Shown piece after piece: positions 43,621 through 49,713 of a stretch of 49,713 bases of DNA. Numbering within the stretch: position 1 is the stretch's first letter; every line of letters starts with the position of its first letter. The DNA is from Burkholderiales bacterium. GTDB taxonomy: Bacteria; Pseudomonadota; Gammaproteobacteria; Burkholderiales; SG8-39. Under the pieces are notes generated by a model, which was not told where the DNA came from, did not search any database, and saw only the letters and a program-made list of their open reading frames with translations. The DNA is taken from NCBI GenBank assembly GCA_020848075.1, contig JADLAV010000024.1, forward strand, positions 1-49,713, read 5' to 3'. The position numbers and the translations under genes are program-made.

Positions 43621-43639
43621 GCACGCCGCGCCGGCGTGC
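43621..43639 (+). promoter_or_regulatory. Perfect hairpin in the icmF leader
   Basis: GCACGCCGCGCCGGCGTGC has 8-base perfect arms around CGC. It ends 15 bases before the icmF ATG. It could hinder ribosome entry or act as an operator. A possible promoter-like GTACACTTACC lies upstream at about 43605. I see no cobalamin riboswitch features. Confidence 0.4.
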
Positions 43640-43654
43640 ACCACGGGTAGCACG

Positions 43655-46600
43655 ATGACCGATCTCTCCGTCAGCCGCGGGCGCACCGCCTACAAGGCGA
43701 AGCACAAGGTCCGCTTCGTCACGGCGGCGTCGCTCTTCGACGGGCACGATGCCTCGATCAACATCATGCGGCGCATCCTGCAGGCGTCCGGCTGCGAGGT
43801 GATCCACCTCGGCCACAACCGCTCGGTCGAGGAGGTGGTCGTCGCGGCGCTGCAGGAGGACGCGCAGGGCATCGCCGTTTCCTCCTACCAGGGCGGCCAC
43901 GTCGAGTACTTCAAGTACATGCTCGACCTCCTGCGCGAGCGGGGTGGCGAGAACATCAAGGTGTTCGGCGGCGGCGGCGGCGTGATCGTGCCCGCCGAAG
44001 TGAAGGAGCTCGAGGACTACGGCGTCGCGCGCATCTACTCGCCCGAGGACGGCCACCGGCTCGGCCTGCAGGGCATGATCGACGACATGATCGAGCGCTG
44101 CGACGAGGACTTGTCGCAGTACGCGCCGAAGGACCTGAAGGCGGTCGAGGCAGGCGACCGCCGCGCGCTGGCGCGCCTGATCACCGCGCTGGAGGCCGGC
44201 GCCGCCGGCGAGAAGCTCCTCGCTCAGCTCGCGCGGGACGCGGACATCGCGAAGATCCCGGTGCTCGGCATCACCGGCACGGGCGGCGCGGGCAAGAGCT
44301 CGCTCACCGACGAGCTGGTGCGCCGCTTCCGCCTCGACCAGGGCGAGCGCCTCGAGATCGCGGTCATCTCGATCGACCCGTCGCGCAAGAAGACCGGCGG
44401 CGCGCTGCTCGGCGATCGCATCCGCATGAACGCGATCTACACGGGGGAAAGGAAGGGGTCCCCCGGCGATCGTGCGCCCCAGGTGTTCATGCGCTCGATG
44501 GCGACGCGCGAGGCCGCGAGCGAGATCTCGAGCGCGCTGCCCGCGGCGATTGCCGCGTGCAAGGTGGCGGGCTTCGACGTGATCCTGGTCGAGACCTCCG
44601 GTATCGGCCAGGGCGACACGGCGATCGTGCCGCACGTGGACGTCTCGCTCTACGTCATGACGCCGGAGTTCGGCGCGGCGAGCCAGCTCGAGAAGATCGA
44701 CATGCTCGACTTCGCCGACTTTGTCGCGATCAACAAGTTCGACCGCAAGGGGGCGGAGGACGCGCTGCGCGACGTGCGCAAGCAGTATCAGCGGAACCGC
44801 CAGCTCTTCTCCGCGAAGCCCGAGGAGATGCCGGTCTTCGGCACCCAGGCGAGCCGCTTCAACGACGACGGGGTGACGGCGCTCTACCAGGCGCTCGCCC
44901 CGAAGCTCGCCGAGCACGGGCTCGCGCTCCAACCCGGCAAGCTGCCGCGGGTTGCGTTGAAGGCCTCGACGAGCAAGCAGTCGATCGTCCCGCCGCAGCG
45001 CGCGCGCTACCTTGCCGAGATCGCCGAAACGGTGCGCGGGTACAAGCGGCACGCCGCCGACCAGGCCCGCCTCGCGCGCGAGCGCCAGGCGCTCGCGACA
45101 TCGAAGCGCCTTCTCGTCGAGGCCTCCCCCCCTCGCGAGAGCGCGGGTGCCGGGGAAGCCGGTGGGGGGGTCAAAGCCGCCCTCGATCCCCTCATCTGCG
45201 ACCGCGAATCGAAGCTCGACGACCGCTCGAAGAAGCTCCTCGCCATGTGGCCCGACATGCAGAAGGCCTACTCTGGCGACGACTACGTGGTGAAGATCCG
45301 CGGCCGGGAGCTTCGCACCAGGCTCGTCCACGAGACGCTCTCGGGCACCAAGATCCGCAAGGTGGTGCTGCCGCGCTACGCGGGCGAGGGCGAGATCCTC
45401 GAGTGGCTGATGCTCGAGAACGTGCCGGGCTCGTTCCCGTTCACCGCGGGCGTGTTCGCCTTCAAGCGCGAGAACGAGGATCCCACCCGCATGTTCGCCG
45501 GCGAGGGCGACCCGTTCCGCACCAACCGGCGCTTCCACCTCCTCTCGAAGGACATGCCGGCGAAGCGGCTCTCCACCGCCTTCGACTCGGTGACGCTCTA
45601 CGGCTTCGAGCCCGGCGAGCGGCCCGACATCTACGGCAAGGTGGGCAACTCGGGCGTGTCGATCGCCACGCTCGACGACATGAAGGTGCTCTACTCGGGC
45701 TTCGACCTCTGCGCGCCGAACACCAGCGTCTCGATGACGATCAACGGCCCGGCGCCGACCATCCTCGCGATGTTCTTCAACACGGCGATCGACCAGCAGG
45801 TCGAGAAGTTCAGGAAGGACAACGGCCGCGACCCGACCGAGGACGAGCGCGAGAAGATCCGGGCGTGGACGCTCGAGACGGTGCGCGGCACCGTGCAGGC
45901 CGACATCCTCAAGGAGGACCAGGGCCAGAACACCTGCATCTTCTCCACCGAGTTCAGCCTGAAGGTGATGGGCGACATCCAGGAGTACTTCATCCACCAC
46001 GCGGTGAAGAACTTCTACTCCGTGTCGATCTCGGGCTACCACATCGCCGAGGCCGGCGCGAACCCAATCTCGCAGCTCGCCTTCACGCTCGCGAACGGCT
46101 TCACCTACGTGGAGACCTACCTCGCGCGGGGCATGCACATCGACGACTTCGCGCCCAACCTCTCGTTCTTCTTCAGCTACGGGATGGACCCCGAGTATTC
46201 GGTGCTCGGGCGGGTGGCGCGGCGCATCTGGGCGGTGGCGATGAAGCACCGCTACGGCGCGAACGAGCGCAGCCAGAAGCTCAAGTTCCACTCGCAGACG
46301 AGCGGGCGGAGCCTGCACGCGCAGGAGATCGCGTTCAACGACATCCGCACGACGCTGCAGGCGCTCGTCTCGACCTACGACAACACCAACTCGCTCCACA
46401 CCAACGCCTACGACGAGGCGATCACCACGCCCACCGAGGAGAGCGTGCGCCGGGCGATGGCGATCCAGCTCATCATCAACCGCGAGTGGGGGCTGGCCAA
46501 GAACGAGAACCCGAACCAGGGGAGCTTCGTGATCGAGGAGCTCACCGAGCTCGTCGAGGAGGCGGTGCTACGCGAGTTCGAGGCGATCGCCGAGCGCGGC

Positions 46601-46984
46601 GGGGTGCTGGGCGCGATGGAGACCGGCTATCAGCGCGGCAAGATCCAGGAGGAGTCGCTCTACTACGAGGCGAAGAAGCACGACGGCTCCTATCCGATCA
46701 TCGGCGTCAACACCTTCCGCAACCCGCACGGCGAGCCGATCCCGGAGTCACTCGAGCTCATCCGCTCGACCCCCGAGGAAAAGAAGTCCCAGCTCGAGCG
46801 CTTGCGCGAGTTCCAGCAGCGCCACGCCAACGAGGCGCCGGCGATGCTCGCGCGCCTGCAGGACGCGGTGATCCGTAACGAGAACGTCTTCGCCGTGCTG
46901 ATGGATGCGGTGCGCGTGTGCTCGCTGGGACAGATCACCCACGCCCTCTTCGAGGTAGGCGGGCAGTACCGGCGCTCGATGTGA
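43655..46984 (+). CDS. icmF: Fused isobutyryl-CoA mutase IcmF (B12 domain, G-protein chaperone, mutase)
   Basis: Adenosylcobalamin enzyme that interconverts isobutyryl-CoA and n-butyryl-CoA, with a built-in GTPase chaperone. It has 1109 residues. The N-terminal cobalamin-binding domain (about 15-150) carries FDGHDASIN with the axial His31. The MeaB-like GTPase (about 200-420) has GTGGAGKSS (Walker A), ETSGIGQGD and NKFDRKG. The TIM-barrel mutase domain fills the C-terminal half, with [16 protein letters not shown]. This order is that of IcmF, not methylmalonyl-CoA mutase. Two unusual inserts, at about residues 262-276 and 490-510, are Gly/Pro/charged and GC-rich at the DNA level. The start ATG lacks a strong ribosome site. 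Confidence 0.94.
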   Translation: MTDLSVSRGRTAYKAKHKVRFVTAASLFDGHDASINIMRRILQASGCEVIHLGHNRSVEEVVVAALQEDAQGIAVSSYQGGHVEYFKYMLDLLRERGGENIKVFGGGGGVIVPAEVKELEDYGVARIYSPEDGHRLGLQGMIDDMIERCDEDLSQYAPKDLKAVEAGDRRALARLITALEAGAAGEKLLAQLARDADIAKIPVLGITGTGGAGKSSLTDELVRRFRLDQGERLEIAVISIDPSRKKTGGALLGDRIRMNAIYTGERKGSPGDRAPQVFMRSMATREAASEISSALPAAIAACKVAGFDVILVETSGIGQGDTAIVPHVDVSLYVMTPEFGAASQLEKIDMLDFADFVAINKFDRKGAEDALRDVRKQYQRNRQLFSAKPEEMPVFGTQASRFNDDGVTALYQALAPKLAEHGLALQPGKLPRVALKASTSKQSIVPPQRARYLAEIAETVRGYKRHAADQARLARERQALATSKRLLVEASPPRESAGAGEAGGGVKAALDPLICDRESKLDDRSKKLLAMWPDMQKAYSGDDYVVKIRGRELRTRLVHETLSGTKIRKVVLPRYAGEGEILEWLMLENVPGSFPFTAGVFAFKRENEDPTRMFAGEGDPFRTNRRFHLLSKDMPAKRLSTAFDSVTLYGFEPGERPDIYGKVGNSGVSIATLDDMKVLYSGFDLCAPNTSVSMTINGPAPTILAMFFNTAIDQQVEKFRKDNGRDPTEDEREKIRAWTLETVRGTVQADILKEDQGQNTCIFSTEFSLKVMGDIQEYFIHHAVKNFYSVSISGYHIAEAGANPISQLAFTLANGFTYVETYLARGMHIDDFAPNLSFFFSYGMDPEYSVLGRVARRIWAVAMKHRYGANERSQKLKFHSQTSGRSLHAQEIAFNDIRTTLQALVSTYDNTNSLHTNAYDEAITTPTEESVRRAMAIQLIINREWGLAKNENPNQGSFVIEELTELVEEAVLREFEAIAERGGVLGAMETGYQRGKIQEESLYYEAKKHDGSYPIIGVNTFRNPHGEPIPESLELIRSTPEEKKSQLERLREFQQRHANEAPAMLARLQDAVIRNENVFAVLMDAVRVCSLGQITHALFEVGGQYRRSM
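45125..45171. repeat. In-frame GC-rich palindromic insert in icmF
   Basis: A run of seven C (45126-45132) followed by TCGCGAGAG, and a run of seven G (45164-45170) preceded by GT, form a potential stem. It encodes about [16 protein letters not shown] in the linker before the mutase domain. It resembles the hairpin at 35127-35146. The homopolymer runs are prone to slippage. Confidence 0.5.
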
Positions 46985-47195
46985 GAAGCGGCGGGGGCCC
47001 GCCCATCCCCGCACCGAACAACATCGTTTTCGCCCTGCCCTTCACGAGGGCCCAGACCAGCTCGACCCCGCTGCGGTAGGGCAGCAGCGAGGCGACGCGA
47101 GGCCCCGGCCCGGCTTCTGCGGCGGCCCCGAGATGACGGTGATGTCGCCGGTGAGGTCGTTGCCGCTCACGCCCCCCGATCGCATCTCCGGCGCA

Positions 47196-47325
47196 TCAGT
47201 TCAGGTCCGGATCCTTGAAGAGCTTGGTACCCGACACCGTGACCGAGGCGGCGAGCCCGGTGTCGGTGAGCTGGTAGAGGTATACCCCCTGCGAGACGGA
47301 CACCGCGCCGGCGAGCGCGCCGCGC
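47196..47325 (-). pseudogene. Decayed C-terminal copy of the window-edge gene
   Basis: In one minus-strand frame this stretch reads GALAGAVSVSQGVYLYQL then TDTGLAASVTVSGTKLFKDPDLN and stop (47198-47196). The end matches the C-terminus of the partial gene at 49577-49713 (LYYTLTKNGLQAGG, AVAGTKYWKDKELN) in spacing and in the final K-D-x-x-LN. No full reading frame precedes it: upstream it runs into the 3' end of the beta-barrel gene in another frame. It is therefore likely a remnant of a second copy. The adjacent 46985-47195, completing a 341-base gap, has no clear gene; one short minus frame reads VSGNDLTGDITVISGPPQ, which may be further debris. Confidence 0.5.
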
Positions 47326-48171
47326 TCAGAACCGGAAGTTGGCCCCGAGCGCGAAGCCGCCGAAGCTCATGTCGTCGATCAGCTTGCCGCCGCTCTGGCG
47401 GTAGTAGAGGTAGCGGTAATCGAAGACGATGTCGCCCCACTTGAAAGCGTAGCCGATCCCCGCTGCACCCTGCCAGGTGAACAGATCGGACGCACCCCCG
47501 AGATCGGCATAGTAGTTGACGAACCAGTCGCTCGCGCCGAGCTTCGCCCGTCCCTTCGCGCCGACGATCGCCGCCCAGACGTCGTCGGACTTCCCCACGC
47601 TGCCCACGCGCGAGAAGGGTCTCGTGCCGGCTGGCCCCGTGACATCCACGGTGAGCCGCCAGTCGGTATCCGCGTTGAGGTGCAGGTAGCGGAAGCCGCC
47701 GATGACGTCGAGGCTCGCCCGCGGCTCCTGGATCGCCGCGTAGCCGCCGACGAGCGTCCAGAGGTCGCCGCGCAGTGAGCTCTCGGTGCCCGCGTTGAGA
47801 GTGCTGGTGAAGATGTTGACCGGCCCGGGGCCGGGGTTGAAGTCGACACTGTGAACCGTGCTGCCGGACTTCGAGAAGTCCAGATAGATGAGGTCGGTGA
47901 AGATCAGCCAGCGGTCCTTGCGCGCCTCGCCGTTGATCATCAAGGCGAAGGCGAGGTTGTCGAGCAGGTTGCTCGCGTCGATGCTGACGTTGGCGGTGGC
48001 GCTCCCCACGGCTGGCGGGCCGTAGCGCAGCTTCCCGTCGACGCTCGGGAGCCACAGGTACGGCATCACCGAGAAGGTCCAGCGATCGGACGGCGCCTGC
48101 GCCGAGGCCGAGAGCGGCGCGAGGAGCGCCGATGCAGCGAGCGCCGCGGTGAGCAGTGAGCGTGCGTTCAT
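47326..48171 (-). CDS. Outer membrane beta-barrel protein, function unknown
   Basis: A 281-residue protein with a signal peptide (to about 25, ASAQA) and a barrel-like pattern of alternating residues: WTFSVMPYLWLPSVDGKL, WLIFTDLIYLDFS, LWTLVGGYAAIQEPRASLDVIGGFRYLHL and WQGAAGIGYAFKWGDIVFDYRYLYY. It ends FALGANFRF with a terminal Phe as for outer membrane insertion. GGGGGAAG precedes the ATG at 48171. It follows the exported Ala/Pro-rich protein gene by 120 bases. Transport substrate unknown. Confidence 0.82.
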   Translation of the reverse strand: MNARSLLTAALAASALLAPLSASAQAPSDRWTFSVMPYLWLPSVDGKLRYGPPAVGSATANVSIDASNLLDNLAFALMINGEARKDRWLIFTDLIYLDFSKSGSTVHSVDFNPGPGPVNIFTSTLNAGTESSLRGDLWTLVGGYAAIQEPRASLDVIGGFRYLHLNADTDWRLTVDVTGPAGTRPFSRVGSVGKSDDVWAAIVGAKGRAKLGASDWFVNYYADLGGASDLFTWQGAAGIGYAFKWGDIVFDYRYLYYRQSGGKLIDDMSFGGFALGANFRF

Positions 48172-48291
48172 TCTTCCCCCTGTTTGTTTCAGAGCGCCGA
48201 CCCGGGGTCGCAGGAACTGGACCTGTACGCCGATCGACCATCCCTGTGAGTTGGTGCGATAGATGTCGCTCGTGCCGCCGGGTCGCTTCGA

Positions 48292-48747
48292 TCAAGGCTG
48301 GGTCGCGACGTAGACGAGGTTGTTGCCCTGGAAGGCGGCGCGGTAATACACACCCGGCGCACAGTTGTAGTACTCCACGCCTCCGATCGGCGTGGATACG
48401 CAGCCGGGGGGCAGCGTCGCCACGATCGTGCCGATCGGTACCGGTCCGGTGGCGGTCGCAGGGGCCGGCGCCGGAGGCGGCGGTGGCATTGGCTGCGCGG
48501 CTGCGGCGCTTGCTGCCGCAGCCGCGGACGCTGCCGCAGTCGTAGCGACCGCCGCTTCGGTGTACACGACGCGGCGGGTCGTGCGTCGCGCCACGCCCGC
48601 GTAGCTCAGCGGGGTGAGCGGCGCGCCGATGATCGCGTTCGCGTCGGCGACCAGCCTCAACCCGAGCGGCGCGTCGGGCGCCACGCCCGCGGCGAAGAGA
48701 GCGGCGAGTGAGGCGCCGAGGAGGAGAGGTTTCAGGGCGCGCTTCAT
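48292..48747 (-). CDS. Exported Ala/Pro-rich protein with C-terminal conserved domain
   Basis: A 151-residue exported protein. The ATG at 48747 overlaps the DUF2092 gene stop (ATGA). After the signal peptide comes a low-complexity Ala run and then a Pro run (about 70-100, PMPPPPPAPAPA). The C-terminal part, GTIVATLPPGCVSTPIGGVEYYNCAPGVYYRAAFQGNNLVYV, resembles short periplasmic domains with paired Cys and Tyr found in many proteobacteria. Function unknown. Probably co-translated with the DUF2092 protein. Confidence 0.75.
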   Translation of the reverse strand: MKRALKPLLLGASLAALFAAGVAPDAPLGLRLVADANAIIGAPLTPLSYAGVARRTTRRVVYTEAAVATTAAASAAAAASAAAAQPMPPPPPAPAPATATGPVPIGTIVATLPPGCVSTPIGGVEYYNCAPGVYYRAAFQGNNLVYVATQP

Positions 48748-49526
48748 TGTTTGCGTCCCTGTGCGGGTGCGGTACCGGAAGTAAGCCGCAGGAAATCGAT
48801 CTTCCTCCCGTCCTTCGGGGGCGTGAAGACGAACGCGCCCGCGACGAACTTGGGCGCTGTATTCCAGGTCGTCAATGCCGCGAACTGGGGTGCCCCGACG
48901 ACCTGGGTCGACGTGATCACGTATTTCCGGGGCAGCGGCCGCGCGCCCTCCTCGATCCAGATCTGCCAATCGACATCGGCGTTGCGGAACGCGAGGTGGT
49001 CGCAGCGCGCGCCCCCGACCACGGCCTTGCCCACGACGAAACCCGACTTGATGTCCGCGGTGAGCAACTCGTAGGCATTGCGGTAGAAGAGGTCGCTCGC
49101 CGGTGCGATGATGTCGAGCCGCTCGCGCGCGAAGTCGAGCGCCCCCTCCAGCGTGTCCGGCGCCGCGACGGTGGCGTAGTACTTCTCGCCCGGGTTGTAG
49201 AGGGTGAGGTGCTTCCCGTCGTAGTAGAAGGTCTGGTTGACGAGATCGCCCTGGCGCCGTGCGACCAGCTTGTCCGGACGCTGGACCAAGGCGACCGCGG
49301 CGTGGTCGAACTGGATCTTCTGCCCCGACGTGAGCACCACCTCTATCGTGCTCGTGGTGTCGACGCTGAACGCCTCGAGGCCGGCGACGTAGTCGGTCGA
49401 TTTCTTCAGGATGGCGAGGGCCTGCGGATCGATGCCCGCAGGCTGCGCGAGCGCACCCGCCGGCAGCCCTCCGAATGCAAGCAGCGCGACGACCAGTCGC
49501 GCTGCCCGCCGCACTCTCACGAACAT
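48744..49526 (-). CDS. DUF2092 family periplasmic protein
   Basis: A 260-residue exported protein (signal peptide to about 27, GALAQPAG). The DUF2092 pattern includes LKKSTDYVAGLEAFSVDTTS, VQRPDKLVARRQGDLVNQTFYYDGKHLTLYN and DWQIWIEEGARPLPRKYVIT. These proteins share the fold of lipoprotein carriers such as LolA in general outline, but their role is not known. The ATG at 49526 has AGAGGTG upstream. It lies 50 bases after the partial gene at the window edge. Confidence 0.85.
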   Translation of the reverse strand: MFVRVRRAARLVVALLAFGGLPAGALAQPAGIDPQALAILKKSTDYVAGLEAFSVDTTSTIEVVLTSGQKIQFDHAAVALVQRPDKLVARRQGDLVNQTFYYDGKHLTLYNPGEKYYATVAAPDTLEGALDFARERLDIIAPASDLFYRNAYELLTADIKSGFVVGKAVVGGARCDHLAFRNADVDWQIWIEEGARPLPRKYVITSTQVVGAPQFAALTTWNTAPKFVAGAFVFTPPKDGRKIDFLRLTSGTAPAQGRKQ

Positions 49527-49576
49527 GGGATACACCTCTTTTCGGTTGCTGCGCCGCGCCGGATGCAGACCCGCCG

Positions 49577-49713
49577 TCAATTGAGTTCCTTGTCCTTCCA
49601 GTACTTGGTCCCGGCGACCGCGCCGCCGGCCTGCAGCCCGTTCTTGGTCAGCGTGTAGTACAGGGCGTCGGCGATCACCTGCTCGCCCGACACGCCGCCC
49701 GCCGTCTTGCCCG
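49577..49713 (-). CDS. C-terminal end of an unidentified protein (runs off the window)
   Basis: The last 44 codons of a minus-strand gene, reading GKTAGGVSGEQVIADALYY then TLTKNGLQAGGAVAGTKYWK, DKELN and stop (49579-49577). The start lies outside the window. I do not recognise the family. A decayed copy of this C-terminus lies at 47196-47325. The gene probably heads the envelope-protein operon. Confidence 0.7.
   Translation of the reverse strand, partial: GKTAGGVSGEQVIADALYYTLTKNGLQAGGAVAGTKYWKDKELN

Noticed and set aside
43472-43654. A cobalamin riboswitch before icmF
   Set aside because: Only 183 bases, no B12-box-like sequence seen; only a simple hairpin is present.
43610-46399. A 929-codon open frame opposite icmF
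   Set aside because: Same reason: icmF on the other strand has full domain evidence.
1-49713. CRISPR array, tRNA or rRNA genes
   Set aside because: No regularly spaced repeats of CRISPR type and no tRNA or rRNA-like segments were recognised by eye; a tool-based scan was not possible.

Overview
The window is about 70% GC, with closely packed, often overlapping genes. It reads as a chromosomal segment of a betaproteobacterium (Burkholderiales or a relative). The evidence is the hox gene order, which matches the membrane-bound hydrogenase locus of Cupriavidus-type bacteria, together with fused IcmF, an Mla system with a STAS-fused permease, and a glmU-glmS pair. No rRNA, tRNA, CRISPR array or intact mobile element was seen.

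Left part (1-16685, all minus strand): an uptake [NiFe]-hydrogenase locus in the order hoxK-G-Z-(HigA-like)-M-L-O-Q-R-T-V, then hypA-B-F-C-D-E-X, nikR and a broken nickel permease gene. The small subunit carries the two extra cysteines of oxygen-tolerant hydrogenases. HypX, which makes the CO ligand aerobically, and the rubredoxin HoxR fit the same picture. The H2-sensing genes hoxA/B/C/J are absent. Instead there is a perfect FNR-type box upstream of hoxK and a second, slightly imperfect one before hoxM. The nickel permease is cut after about 60 codons and runs straight into an IS91-type transposase fragment at the contig edge.

Middle: glmU-glmS (plus strand, 17036-20216) face a four-gene Mla-type phospholipid transport operon (20256-23876, minus). 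Next come a CDF metal exporter and a five-gene plus-strand run (25134-28709): a DUF411 metal-binding protein, a Gly/Met-repeat CpxP-like protein, a YVTN beta-propeller, a membrane-anchored TlpA-like thioredoxin and a membrane-anchored cytochrome c. It converges on a cueR-copA-copZ copper export operon (28740-31959) with a MerR-type promoter. The run looks like an envelope copper/redox module; I cannot name it as a described system, and it is my main candidate for new biology.

Right part: a DUF2237 protein, a methyltransferase, a small secreted protein, a CNNM/CorC-like membrane protein, an RND multidrug efflux operon (adaptor, pump, outer membrane channel; 35156-41099), an ArsB/SLC13-like permease, an unidentified 213-residue protein and fused isobutyryl-CoA mutase icmF. 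The last 2.5 kb (minus) hold envelope proteins: an unknown C-terminus at the edge, a DUF2092 protein, an Ala/Pro-rich exported protein, a beta-barrel and a decayed copy of the edge gene's C-terminus. Short GC-rich palindromes recur between genes, and one lies in frame inside icmF.
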